Shown here piece by piece: positions 1 to 9,065 of a stretch of DNA of 64,000 nucleotides. The notes below the pieces were generated by a model that made no database searches, had not been told where the DNA came from, and was given only the letters and a program-made list of their open reading frames with translations. A program made the translations under genes and the position numbers. This DNA is from Saprospiraceae bacterium (GTDB taxonomy: Bacteria; Bacteroidota; Bacteroidia; Chitinophagales; Saprospiraceae). Position 1 is the first letter of the stretch; each line of letters begins with the position of its first letter. Where the stretch lies: NCBI GenBank assembly GCA_020627535.1, contig JAHDGU010000002.1, positions 248,001 to 312,000 on the forward strand, written 5' to 3'.

Positions 1-2007
1 CCCTTCATAAAATCCCGTCTGTCTAAACTCAGCACCACTGAGCTCTCCCGTCAGCTGCCATCCGCTCCAAGGCTCATAAGTGACGATTAGCCCGCCCACC
101 AAAATGCGTTCCTGTTCCAGATTGATCGGAAAGTAAGTAACCAGACCTCCGCTATCTTGCAACACCTGAGTGTCATAAAAACCGTCTATGTAGTGAGCCG
201 AAAAAAATGGTGATAGCGTCAGCTTATCATCTCTGTAGAGCAACTTGACTTCGACGAGATCTCTGAAGCTAGGGTCCAAGTCTGGATTTCCAAATCGGAT
301 TTCGTTCGGATTTTCGATGCCGCCAAATGGATTGAGCTGCCTGAAATGTGGGCGCTGGATGCGCTTGCTATAACCGATGCTACCATTGAGCTTATCTGAA
401 AACTTGTAGCTAATCGTGGTAGAGGGGAAGATCCAATTGTATGATTTTTGGATGGGCTCGATTCCATCTTGTGCCTCTTCCACCTTGATATTGGTGTATT
501 CGCTACGCAGTCCAACTTGCAATCCCCACTTGTCATGTTCATAGGCATACTGCACATAAGCAGCGGCAATACGTTCATAATAATCGACCATATTTTGGAG
601 GTCTCGGTAGGTCTTAAATTGTCCATCAAGATTTTGCTCTGCGTGATAGTCGCTTGAGATTATTCTCATTTCGCCTCGGATACCGGCTTCAAGCTTAGCT
701 CGACTACCCAATTTTTGCTCATAATCTCCTTGCAGGAGAAAATCACTGCTTGACTCTAGATTGCTTGTGCGCAATTGAAAAGCCTCGGTCATGCTTGGAA
801 ATCTCTCCGTCATGATCGTCAACTCTTTTTGATCGCGCGACCAGAAATCATTCTGAAACAGGACGAGCAACTTGCTTCCCTCTTTCTTGAAATCTTCTGC
901 CCAAGTCAGCTCGACTTGATTGTAATGGCCTGGTTGCAAATAGTCATAGCTCTGCGTCCATTCACGATCAAGGACTCCAGCCTCATCGCCAAAGCGGTAA
1001 TCGACATCAGAGAGATCATCATCTGTCTGATGGTAATATGAGTAAGAGGCACTCAAAGTGGTGCGCTCACGTGGTCTGAAGTCTATACCAATGAATGCAT
1101 TCCCAGCTCTGTCATTGCGAGCCTGATCTAGATCTTCATTGAGCACTTGCAGTCCACTCGGTAGCTGGCTGATGCGCTCAGCACTCCCAACACTGAAGTA
1201 GTTGGAGTACCTGATACCAGCATTGCCAAAGAATGTCAGATTCCCCTTGGTCCGATTGAAGTTTGCTGCGAGGCGAGTCTCTGTGGGGACACCCACAGTA
1301 GCACTTACCTGTCCTCCCCAAGTCTCTTTGGTCGCTTGCTTGAGAATAATATTGATGATCCCCGCACTGCCAGATGCCTCATATTTGGCAGACGGATTGG
1401 TCATGATTTCCACACGCTCAATATTGGATGCTGGTATACCTTGGAGAGCATTATTGTCTGCGAGGGCGGATGGCTTGCCATTGATGAGCACTTTTACCGA
1501 TGCATCCCCACGTAGGCTGACGATTCCTTCAGGCGAGACATTGACCATCGGTACATTGTCCAAGACCTCGTTGGCCGATCCGCCTTGAGATACAATGTCT
1601 GCTCCGACGTCAAAAATCTGCTTGTCCAACTTGAGGATCATCCGACTGCGCTCCGCAGTGATGGTCACTCCATCTAGATCTACGGCAGACGAGCTCAACA
1701 ATACATCACCTAGGTCTAGATCAGAGCCAAGATCGATAAGCGTATCTAGCGTAGTATATCCGATGTACTCAAACTTGAGCTGATACGAACCTCTGGAAAG
1801 ACTCATCGAGAATACGCCCAGAGAATCCGTACTTGCACCTGTAATAAGCGCCTCGTCTTGATAAACAGACACGGTGGCATACTCGAGTGGAATGTCGTAT
1901 TGAGCATCTACGATGCGACCTGTGAGCTCGGCCTTGACAGGCAAATGGCTAGCTAGTAGGCTACTGGTCGATGCCAGCGCCATGACGGCAAAAAGAAATT
2001 TCATCAT
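1..2007 (-). CDS. TonB-dependent outer-membrane receptor, C-terminus beyond window
   Basis: Reading leftward from the ATG at 2007 the frame stays open to base 1, so 669 codons are visible and the end of the barrel is missing. Residues 1-20 form a signal peptide (MMKFLFAVMALAS). Residues 25-105 look like a carboxypeptidase-regulatory beta-sandwich (GRIVDAQYDIPLEYATVSVY). Residues 108-225 are a plug domain (VLINGKPSAL, NIERVEIMTNPSAKYEASG). The rest is an outer-membrane barrel with the RIQRPHFRQLNPFGG motif typical of the OMP_b-brl_3 family. Such proteins sit in the outer membrane and import or bind ligands with TonB energy; the ligand cannot be read. It starts 24 bp after the M56/ankyrin gene on the same strand, so it is probably the third gene of the BlaI-controlled operon. 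Confidence 0.88.
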   Translation of the reverse strand, partial: MMKFLFAVMALASTSSLLASHLPVKAELTGRIVDAQYDIPLEYATVSVYQDEALITGASTDSLGVFSMSLSRGSYQLKFEYIGYTTLDTLIDLGSDLDLGDVLLSSSAVDLDGVTITAERSRMILKLDKQIFDVGADIVSQGGSANEVLDNVPMVNVSPEGIVSLRGDASVKVLINGKPSALADNNALQGIPASNIERVEIMTNPSAKYEASGSAGIINIILKQATKETWGGQVSATVGVPTETRLAANFNRTKGNLTFFGNAGIRYSNYFSVGSAERISQLPSGLQVLNEDLDQARNDRAGNAFIGIDFRPRERTTLSASYSYYHQTDDDLSDVDYRFGDEAGVLDREWTQSYDYLQPGHYNQVELTWAEDFKKEGSKLLVLFQNDFWSRDQKELTIMTERFPSMTEAFQLRTSNLESSSDFLLQGDYEQKLGSRAKLEAGIRGEMRIISSDYHAEQNLDGQFKTYRDLQNMVDYYERIAAAYVQYAYEHDKWGLQVGLRSEYTNIKVEEAQDGIEPIQKSYNWIFPSTTISYKFSDKLNGSIGYSKRIQRPHFRQLNPFGGIENPNEIRFGNPDLDPSFRDLVEVKLLYRDDKLTLSPFFSAHYIDGFYDTQVLQDSGGLVTYFPINLEQERILVGGLIVTYEPWSGWQLTGELSGAEFRQTGFYEG

Positions 2008-2031
2008 TGTGTTTTTGTCTAGGTTTTGCCT

Positions 2032-5000
2032 TTAGAAAAGGCGAAGAATTTTTTGGTTGTTGGAGATTTGAGCTTGTTTTCTAGGTGACCAGTCAGTGTC
2101 GGTCTTTCGCAGCTCTACATCATGTAAGAAGTCCTCATTAAAACCCATGACCTCGTCCCCGGTGAGGTAGGATTCTCTATTATCCTTCATGCGATATTCA
2201 GTTCTCGTCATCTGCTGATCCTTCTGAGCCCCTGCTGCGATCAATAAGGCAACCATTTTTTCATGATTGGATTCGACCGCGATCAACAGTGGTGTGGCAC
2301 CCGTGTACTGCCATACAAGAGGCAGATCTTGATAATTGCCATCTGTACTGGAGTAGCTCATCGTCAAGTCTAGTGATCCGCCATTCTTAATGATCAGCTC
2401 TGCAATCACTTGCTGATCTTCGAGAGCCGCATAATGAAGTGCAGACAAACCAGATCGAGATTGCGCATTGACATTAGCTCCTTGTGCGATGAGGTATTCT
2501 GCAATTTTCACTCTACCACTGCTAGCAGCTGCCATGAGACCAGTCTGTCCAGTCGCATCTGTAATATTGATAGGTGTACCACTTTCAATGAGCCTACGCA
2601 CATCCTGGAGTGAACCCTCGCGCACAGCGCTCAGAAATTCTAGTCCATCGCTAGTCATCTGATACTGTCTGAGATGATAACCACGATCTGTGACGTGAAG
2701 CTCTTCTCTTTGTTGGTTGACTTGTGGATCTTCGTCTCGATGAGTGTCTTGGTGTATATCTATGTGGATATGATGATGCAGCTCCTCGTCCTTGTACTTG
2801 CCTTCATATTTAAGCATCTGCTTTTTTAGTTCCTTTTCCAGACTCTGTGGATCAACGCTATACTTCACTGCCGCTTCAGGATCTGTCACTAGCGCGAGAA
2901 AGGTGATGAGCTCCAGCTCACCGCTTGAGAGAGCCCACTCATAGGCTCTCATGTCATTGTGATCCGCGATATCAACATCTGCTTGAGCAGCAACAAGAAG
3001 TGTGACGGCGTTATACTTACCCTCCGCCGCAGCTAACATCATTGCAGTCCTACCCTCTCGATCGGTGGCATCGACCTCAGCACCCGCGCCGATCAGCTGT
3101 CGCATATCAAGATTGTACCCTAGTTGTGCAGCGATGTGCAAGACCGTCTGTCCTAGTTCGTTTCTCTGATTGATATCAGCACCTTGGTCTACCAAGGCAA
3201 TGACTTTCTCCATTTTTCCTCTACGTGTATACTCATGCAGATCGTGCTTAGTCGACGGGCCCCTCAGAGATAGTATGTCATCATGATCTTCGTCCTCGGC
3301 ATAGTCCTGTGCGGTTGCCCGATTTCGATCTTGAATCGAAATATCTGCGCCGGCAGAGATCAACAGATTTACTATCTCATAATTCCCTTCAGAAGAGGCA
3401 TACATCAGCGCGGTTCTGCCAAGTGCATCTTGCTTATCTATGTCTACTCCCTGCTCGATAAGGTACTCTACGATGTCAATTTTATTTTCTTCTGATGCAC
3501 TATGAAGTGGAGGAAAACTCTTCAAGGTACCGTTTAGATCAGCGCCATTCTTTTGTAAGAGTTTCATGCAGGCGAGATGGCCTTCAGATGCCGTCATCGT
3601 GAGTGCTGTTGGTGAATTGGGATTGCGATAATAGTCCAGCTTTGCGCCAGCCTTGATCAGGATTTCCATGCTTTTGAGTGAACCTTCATCGGCAGACTCT
3701 ATCAGTGCCGTCCAGCCGCTATGACTAAGATTGACATCAGCACCCACTCCGACTAGATACTCCACAATTTTAGAATGATCTGCACTTGCTGCCATCATCA
3801 AAGCAGTAAATCCTCTGGACCCAATACTATTCACATTAAGTCCAGCTTGTATGAGTGCCTGGACCTCATGTAGCTCACCCATTGCACAAGCTTCAATCAA
3901 TCTATCAATATCAAGTGTTGAGGCTTTTGACTGCTGCGACGGGACGGCAGGTCTTTCTGGATCTGCAGGTCTTTCTACAGGCAGCTGCTTATCTGACTTG
4001 GATGTGATCAGATCCTCGGAATCATCACTTATGCGATCCGACTTAGCTTGATCTCCTAGCGCTAAGATTTCACTGTCCGAATCCACCAGAGAAGTCTCTA
4101 CGGCATCTGACGAATTGACGTCTAGATCACTCTGAGCAGGTCTAGAAGCTCCTAAGCCGAGCAATACCACTCCAAGCAATATAAGGGCAGAGGCGAAACC
4201 TTCTCGAAAAGATCGATCACTCGTCCTCGACACAAAGAGTCTGTGTATTCTAGACGTAAAACCAGAGGCTCTTTTGCCCGAAAGGGCCACTGCTAAGCCT
4301 GAGTTGGACGTCATGCCAAGACTATATTCTTGAACACTGATCAGTGTTTTGGCATAGTTCATTGCAGGACCAGTAGCGGCCACGGCGAGATCATCACAAG
4401 AGTGTTCGCGCTCATCATCAATCCGGTTATTTATCCACCACACGCCGGGATGAAAAAAGAAGATGTTCGAAAAGAAAGTCTGAAGAAGATTGACCAGAAA
4501 ATCGTCTCTTCGGATATGTGCGAGCTCGTGCGCGAGGATCGCATATATTTCTGTCTCCGTGAATTTGTCCATCAATGATCTTGGCATCAATACCACTGGC
4601 TTAAACCATCCCACAACCATGGGAGAGCTGATTCTTATGCTGGAGAGATATTTCACCTTCTTTTGGATCCGGAGCTTGTCCTCAAGCTCCTTGATCTTGT
4701 CGTGCCAAGATGTGGGGATGAGTTCTGTACCGTAGTGCTTGAGGCGCTGGACATAGACCAGTTGTCCCAAAAATCGCAACTGGAAAAAAAGCACACCCAA
4801 TAGCCAAATCGTCATAAGAAGTGGCAGGTGTTCTGTGTAGTACTCTTTGAGACTCAACAAAAAGCCAGAGGAACTTGACCTGACCCGCTTGGTCAGGCCA
4901 ACGCCCAACTGCTCTGAGCTCTGTACCGGTATATCCATGGCCTGTGATGAAGGCTCGAGATTTGCCTCATCACTAGTTGTCAAAGCGTGTTGCTCAGTTG

Positions 5001-5226
5001 TGGGACTGGCATCATTGTACTGTTGCCAAAATGTACCTACAGTGGTCAAAAAAAAGATACCTAGCACACCTACTGACACGGTGTAGCGCGCATTGGCGGT
5101 GTATTTTCTCAAGGCGATTAAAATGATCGCTAATAGGATAGCAAAAACAGCACCTTGCCAAAGACTATGGAGCAATGTCCAGCCCAAAGCATCGATCACT
5201 TGCTGGGATAAAATCTTCTCAATCAT
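2032..5226 (-). CDS. BlaR1/MecR1-type M56 metallopeptidase fused to ankyrin repeats
   Basis: This is a 1064-residue membrane sensor-protease. Hydrophobic segments lie near residues 15-38, 48-67, 133-155 and 345-361. The zinc motif HELAH (233-237) and downstream EHSCD (274-278) match the M56 peptidase domain, which in BlaR1/MecR1 faces the cytoplasm and triggers removal of the BlaI/MecI repressor. Instead of a penicillin-binding sensor, the part after the fourth helix (predicted periplasmic) has an acidic/proline linker (365-435) and about ten to twelve ankyrin repeats (438-780 and 860-1000). These are split by a charged linker with a histidine cluster (817-829). The start overlaps the end of the BlaI-type gene by four bases (ATGA), so the two are translationally coupled. 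The family and coupling are clear; the ankyrin sensor role is inference. Confidence 0.9.
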   Translation of the reverse strand: MIEKILSQQVIDALGWTLLHSLWQGAVFAILLAIILIALRKYTANARYTVSVGVLGIFFLTTVGTFWQQYNDASPTTEQHALTTSDEANLEPSSQAMDIPVQSSEQLGVGLTKRVRSSSSGFLLSLKEYYTEHLPLLMTIWLLGVLFFQLRFLGQLVYVQRLKHYGTELIPTSWHDKIKELEDKLRIQKKVKYLSSIRISSPMVVGWFKPVVLMPRSLMDKFTETEIYAILAHELAHIRRDDFLVNLLQTFFSNIFFFHPGVWWINNRIDDEREHSCDDLAVAATGPAMNYAKTLISVQEYSLGMTSNSGLAVALSGKRASGFTSRIHRLFVSRTSDRSFREGFASALILLGVVLLGLGASRPAQSDLDVNSSDAVETSLVDSDSEILALGDQAKSDRISDDSEDLITSKSDKQLPVERPADPERPAVPSQQSKASTLDIDRLIEACAMGELHEVQALIQAGLNVNSIGSRGFTALMMAASADHSKIVEYLVGVGADVNLSHSGWTALIESADEGSLKSMEILIKAGAKLDYYRNPNSPTALTMTASEGHLACMKLLQKNGADLNGTLKSFPPLHSASEENKIDIVEYLIEQGVDIDKQDALGRTALMYASSEGNYEIVNLLISAGADISIQDRNRATAQDYAEDEDHDDILSLRGPSTKHDLHEYTRRGKMEKVIALVDQGADINQRNELGQTVLHIAAQLGYNLDMRQLIGAGAEVDATDREGRTAMMLAAAEGKYNAVTLLVAAQADVDIADHNDMRAYEWALSSGELELITFLALVTDPEAAVKYSVDPQSLEKELKKQMLKYEGKYKDEELHHHIHIDIHQDTHRDEDPQVNQQREELHVTDRGYHLRQYQMTSDGLEFLSAVREGSLQDVRRLIESGTPINITDATGQTGLMAAASSGRVKIAEYLIAQGANVNAQSRSGLSALHYAALEDQQVIAELIIKNGGSLDLTMSYSSTDGNYQDLPLVWQYTGATPLLIAVESNHEKMVALLIAAGAQKDQQMTRTEYRMKDNRESYLTGDEVMGFNEDFLHDVELRKTDTDWSPRKQAQISNNQKILRLF

Positions 5227-5627
5227 GACTTTGATTTTTGATCGTTTGCGTCAAGTGAATTAATGAATGCCTTGAGCTCATTGAGCTCGTCTTCCTTCAA
5301 AGAATGTTGACCTAATGTCCTCATGACGAGTTTCTTGGACGAACCACCAAAAGCTCTGGATAGAAAATTATCCAGCAGCTTATTTTGTGTATCTACTTGC
5401 TCGATGGCGGCACTGTAGATGTGTTTCCGCCCTTGGGCTTCCCGTGTCAACATTTCTCGCTGATGCATGACTTGCATGGTCTTCAATGTCGTGGTGTACA
5501 CGACTGGCTTGCTCTGCTCAAGCACCTCATGAACCTCCTTGACGGAGAGAGGCCCTTGGGACCACAAAATCTGCAAGATTGCGAGCTCGGCTGTGGTAGG
5601 TTCGGTTTTTTTGTCCTTCTTTTTCAT
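5223..5627 (-). CDS. BlaI/MecI/CopY-family transcriptional repressor
   Basis: A 134-residue winged-helix repressor. The N-terminal half (TTAELAILQILWSQGPLSVKE, VVYTTTLKTMQVM, REAQGRKHIYSA) is the BlaI/MecI DNA-binding domain, and the C-terminal half is the helical dimerisation part. I chose the ATG at 5627; a TTG at 5651 would add eight residues but falls inside the operator palindrome. In BlaI and MecI the partner M56 protease pathway cuts an Asn-Phe bond in the dimerisation domain; an Asn87-Phe88 pair is present here, so the same switch is plausible. It is first in an operon with the M56/ankyrin gene (4-bp overlap) and the TonB-dependent receptor. It likely represses itself through the inverted repeat just upstream. 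Confidence 0.92.
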   Translation of the reverse strand: MKKKDKKTEPTTAELAILQILWSQGPLSVKEVHEVLEQSKPVVYTTTLKTMQVMHQREMLTREAQGRKHIYSAAIEQVDTQNKLLDNFLSRAFGGSSKKLVMRTLGQHSLKEDELNELKAFINSLDANDQKSKS

Positions 5628-5630
5628 TCT

Positions 5631-5672
5631 ATTACGATAACTCTCGTACAATACTACGAGAATTGTCGTAAT
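5631..5672. promoter_or_regulatory. Inverted-repeat operator, probable BlaI binding site
   Basis: Two 19-base arms, 5631-5649 (ATTACGATAACTCTCGTAC) and 5654-5672 (CTACGAGAATTGTCGTAAT), are inverted copies matching at 16 of 19 positions around a 4-base centre. The site ends four bases before the repressor ATG and lies between the BlaI-type operon and the divergent CotH gene. BlaI-family repressors bind dyads of this kind in their own promoters, so autoregulation is expected. Control of the CotH gene from the same site is possible. Confidence 0.8.
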
Positions 5673-5757
5673 AAGTCAAGTGGTTGATGCGATTTCACTT
5701 AAATTAACTTTCACAGAACACCGCTTTGACCTCAAGAGAAGCTGTTATCTTAGAGAA

Positions 5758-6927
5758 GTGAAGTTGAATCAAGTATTCCTCATTGTTAATTTCATTGCTG
5801 TTGCCTTAAGCTCCTGCCAAAGCAAGCTCCCAGAGCTCTCCATCACACACGACTCAGAAATCAACTGGGACAAAAAACAGCTTTGTCTCATCGACTATCG
5901 CGACGGTCTTGATCACTTTGAACTACCTGCCTCCATCAAGGGTCGTGGAGGATATTCACGCAGATATGACAAAGACTCCTACACATTGGAGCTGCAGAGT
6001 GACTTGTCCATCGGAGGAATACCGGCTGATGATGACTGGATACTCAATGCTAGCTACGTCGATAAGACGCTGATGCGGCACAAGATCTGCTACGATCTTT
6101 ACCGAGAGATGCACAGACAAAATCTAGCACCGCAATGCGCATATCTAGAACTCAACTTCAATCAGGACTATAAAGGCATCTATGTAGCCATGGAAAAAGT
6201 CAATAGAGACTTTGTCGGAATCAACAAGACAGACAGAGGAGCTTGTCTCTTCAAGGGATCGCCAGTCTTCTACGAGCAGCGACTCGATCAGGTCCAAGAT
6301 CAAAGCAACTACTATCATCAAAAATTTCCTGAGCTCAAGGACCATGATCACTCCCAAGTCATGGATGAGCTGCACGCTTTGATATTTGAGAGCGACGACA
6401 GCACCTTTCTTGCTGAGATCTCAAACTCTATTGATCTGCGCATGGTCATGGACTGGCATCTGCTCCTACTCTACACCAATAACTCCGATGGCCTGCGCAA
6501 GAATTTCTATCTCTATAAGACCGCTGCTGACCATCCTGTACAGATTGCAATATGGGACTATGATCACAGTTTTGGAAGAGATGGAGACAATGAGCTCAAC
6601 ATGCTCAAGTCCGTCATTGACGACAGAAGAAATCCCATGCTCAAGAGGTTGCTAGACACACCAGGATCTACGTACGCCATGGCGCTAAAAAGTAGATACC
6701 ATGTATTGAGAGACTCAGGTATATTTAGTCTCGAGAAAGTGACCTCCATGATCGAGAGCAATGACGCAATTCTCAGAAGCTCTCTCAACCGCCACTTCCA
6801 AAGATGGCCCACAGACGCAAAAGATTACTATGATGATAGCAGTTATCAAGAAGAGCTAGAGCTCATACTAGATTTCTGTGCACTCAGACTTGAGCAGCTT
6901 GACGAGAGATTTGGATATTCCCTATGA
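5758..6927 (+). CDS. CotH-kinase family lipoprotein
   Basis: About 389 residues from a GTG start at 5758, chosen because it places a short signal (KLNQVFLIVNFIAVALSSC) directly at the N-terminus; the reading frame is open back to a GTG at 5680. The ALSSC lipobox predicts a lipid-anchored envelope protein. The body matches the CotH kinase fold: SIKGRGGYSRRYDKDSY, ILNASYVDKTLMRHKICYDLY, YKGIYVAMEKV and the metal/ATP-site motif IWDYDHSFGRDGD. CotH proteins are secreted atypical protein kinases first described for Bacillus spore coats and also found in many bacterial surface proteins; the substrate here is unknown. The gene is divergent from the BlaI operon across the shared operator, and its stop overlaps the convergent metalloprotease gene by six bases. 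Confidence 0.82.
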   Translation: MKLNQVFLIVNFIAVALSSCQSKLPELSITHDSEINWDKKQLCLIDYRDGLDHFELPASIKGRGGYSRRYDKDSYTLELQSDLSIGGIPADDDWILNASYVDKTLMRHKICYDLYREMHRQNLAPQCAYLELNFNQDYKGIYVAMEKVNRDFVGINKTDRGACLFKGSPVFYEQRLDQVQDQSNYYHQKFPELKDHDHSQVMDELHALIFESDDSTFLAEISNSIDLRMVMDWHLLLLYTNNSDGLRKNFYLYKTAADHPVQIAIWDYDHSFGRDGDNELNMLKSVIDDRRNPMLKRLLDTPGSTYAMALKSRYHVLRDSGIFSLEKVTSMIESNDAILRSSLNRHFQRWPTDAKDYYDDSSYQEELELILDFCALRLEQLDERFGYSL

Positions 6928-8208
6928 CTTTGTGGTCAGCATCTTGGTATAGAGGGCGTCCTCGACAGTAGCTCCGGCCACGAGGACTAGCTCTCCTGAT
7001 AGTCCGTCATCGTCGGATACAAGTTCCACCCCTTGCCAACTAGCTCCGCATGCTTGATGCAATTGACCATTGTCCACGATAAGCTTGGCTCCAGGCATGA
7101 CCACAATCTTGGCACCAGCTGGTAAGCTCATCCTTCCGTACAGCTTAAGCGTCACACCACTCTCGATGGTCAGATCACCCGCTAGATCGTAGTTACCCCT
7201 CCACTCCAGATCTTCTCGCACTGTGACACTCATGGTGCTGTCATAATTGCACCAGTATGGCACCACCAACTTTCTCGCCTTGCTTCCTTCCTTGTGCACA
7301 TTCTTGAGTACGCGCCCAATCTGGCAGGGTGTGAGTGCTACTTGCTGTGAGTTGTAGTCCATCATATTATTGGACACTTTCTCTTTGCAAGGTCCAGAAT
7401 CAGAGTAATTCCAACAATTGGCATGCTTGGGTGTGTCATCACAGCCATCATTGCTTGCCCAAGTGTGACGTAGTCCCAAGATGTGGCCTACCTCATGATT
7501 GAACAAGCCATAAAACTCCCAAATTGGTCTACCTGTCTCAAAAAGCCCTGCGACTTTGAGTGATGTGCCGAGAGCAATGCCCGCTTTATTGGGTCGATAG
7601 GACTTGGATGCTACACTATCTGGATGATGAGGCAGAATGAAGACATTGATGACGCTGTCATCATCTATGGCATAGGTCGTGATGACTTCTCTTCTGTAGT
7701 TGTTTTTGTGTTTGCCTTTGTGGACAAAAAAGTAGAGGTCATCATCGTGATGTGCATAGATTCCCTCCTCTTTTTCATAGCCAGGACTGGTATACTTTGT
7801 GTATCTCCATGGGATGTCGTAGACTGGAGTCTCATTCTCCAGGGGCAAATTCATTTTCACATTTTTTGCCAACTTCTTATTGCTTCCATTCATGAAGTGC
7901 CAGGTGACATCCTTGCGCTCTTCGGCAGGATAGTTCCTCTCACCATTGGCGTCATACATGTAGTGAAAGTTCATCTTGAGCTCAAACTGTGGTGTCAGTT
8001 GAGGAAATCTGGGATCTGGCTCATAGTGTGCACTGGACTGAGAGAGCTTGCGATCATAGGCCGATACCATAGACGTGTCGATGATGAGATCTGTGGCCCA
8101 CCGCTGCTTGGGGAGAACAGGAGCTTTCTTCTTGCAGGACTGTATACTCAGACAACTGAGGACAAAGAGACTGAGAGCAAGTGATCTTAGCAATTGAGTG
8201 CTCCGCAT
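6922..8208 (-). CDS. Metzincin zinc-metalloprotease lipoprotein (M43-like)
   Basis: A 428-residue lipoprotein: signal peptide residues 1-24, lipobox SIQSC with Cys25. The active site is the extended metzincin motif HEVGHILGLRH (His238, Glu239, His242, His248). A cysteine-containing stretch (NDGCDDTPKHANCW) and a Met-turn (NNMMDY, about 281-285) follow, an arrangement typical of the M43 cytophagalysin/pappalysin group. The last 110 residues are a beta-rich stretch (WRGNYDLAGDLTIESGVTLKLYG) common after secreted proteases in this phylum. It would act on proteins at the cell surface or in the periplasm. Its start lies inside the last 22 bases of fabG, so the two are probably co-transcribed although their functions seem unrelated. 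Confidence 0.87.
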   Translation of the reverse strand: MRSTQLLRSLALSLFVLSCLSIQSCKKKAPVLPKQRWATDLIIDTSMVSAYDRKLSQSSAHYEPDPRFPQLTPQFELKMNFHYMYDANGERNYPAEERKDVTWHFMNGSNKKLAKNVKMNLPLENETPVYDIPWRYTKYTSPGYEKEEGIYAHHDDDLYFFVHKGKHKNNYRREVITTYAIDDDSVINVFILPHHPDSVASKSYRPNKAGIALGTSLKVAGLFETGRPIWEFYGLFNHEVGHILGLRHTWASNDGCDDTPKHANCWNYSDSGPCKEKVSNNMMDYNSQQVALTPCQIGRVLKNVHKEGSKARKLVVPYWCNYDSTMSVTVREDLEWRGNYDLAGDLTIESGVTLKLYGRMSLPAGAKIVVMPGAKLIVDNGQLHQACGASWQGVELVSDDDGLSGELVLVAGATVEDALYTKMLTTKS

Positions 8209-8933
8209 ATGCTCACGACTTGACCAGAAATGTATGAGCTATCATCTGAGCTGAGGAACATGACGAGCTTGGCTACATCATCTGTGGTGCCAAGTCGCTT
8301 CATGGGGATATTGGACACAATGGTGTCTCGGGCCTTATCGCTCATCGCATCAGTCATGTCTGTCTCTATGAAGCCAGGAGCAATGGCATTGCAGCGAATA
8401 TTCCTTGATCCAAGCTCCTTGGCAATTGACTTGGTAAACCCGATGATCCCAGCCTTACTGGCCGCATAATTGGCTTGGCCAGCATTGCCAAATACACCGA
8501 CGACACTACTCATATTGATAATGGAGCCAGCACGATTACGCATCATAGGCTTGAGGACTTGCTTGGTGAGATTGAAGACGGACTTGAGATTGGTCTCAAT
8601 GACTTGATCCCATTGGGACTCATCCATGCGGAGCATGAGATTGTCCTTGGTAATGCCGGCATTGTTGATCAAAACATCTAGGCTCTCTAGGTCTTCAAGA
8701 ACTGCAGTGACAAGCTTCTCTGCATCTTCGTACTTAGCCGCGTCTGATTGGTACGCTTTGGCCCAATGGCCAGCAGCCTCCAACTCAGACTGAATCTTCT
8801 CGGCGTTGGTAGCGCTTGAGCGATAGGTGAAGGCCACTTTGGCTCCATGCGCTGCAAGTGTTCTCACGAGCGCCTCCCCGATGCCTCTACTTCCTCCAGT
8901 GATCAATATTCTTTTGCCTTCGATGCTGCTCAT
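8187..8933 (-). CDS. fabG: 3-oxoacyl-ACP reductase (short-chain dehydrogenase)
   Basis: A 248-residue classical SDR. The nucleotide-binding loop TGGSRGIG (12-19), NNAG (90-93) and catalytic Ser143, Tyr156 and Lys160 (YAASK) are all in place, with the S-13-Y-4-K spacing of FabG. It reduces 3-oxoacyl-ACP with NADPH in fatty-acid synthesis. Because the fatty-acid breakdown genes start 200 bp away on the other strand, a reductase for acyl-CoA or hydroxyalkanoate metabolism is an alternative. The downstream metalloprotease gene overlaps its last 22 bases. The last residues (VVSICGALNC) depart from the usual VDGG-type ending but keep the normal length. Confidence 0.9.
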   Translation of the reverse strand: MSSIEGKRILITGGSRGIGEALVRTLAAHGAKVAFTYRSSATNAEKIQSELEAAGHWAKAYQSDAAKYEDAEKLVTAVLEDLESLDVLINNAGITKDNLMLRMDESQWDQVIETNLKSVFNLTKQVLKPMMRNRAGSIINMSSVVGVFGNAGQANYAASKAGIIGFTKSIAKELGSRNIRCNAIAPGFIETDMTDAMSDKARDTIVSNIPMKRLGTTDDVAKLVMFLSSDDSSYISGQVVSICGALNC

Positions 8934-9065
8934 ATATTGGAATTCTCAAGTGATAACGAAGCAGGAAAATTAGATATTTTTCCAGCAAGTCTGGTGGAAA
9001 CACTGACACGATACATTTGGGCGAAAGCCCTCTACCCACCCATATAAAAACTTACCAAACCGCTA

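Noticed and set aside
2032-5651. Beta-lactam resistance locus
   Set aside because: The M56 protein lacks a penicillin-binding sensor and no beta-lactamase or PBP2a gene is in the operon.
5680-5757. GTG at 5680 as start of the CotH gene
   Set aside because: It would put 26 charged residues before the lipoprotein signal; the GTG at 5758 gives a normal lipobox position.
7624-8184. Long plus-strand open frame of about 186 codons
   Set aside because: It is antisense to the metzincin gene, which has full catalytic motifs and a lipobox; no recognisable features in the antisense frame.
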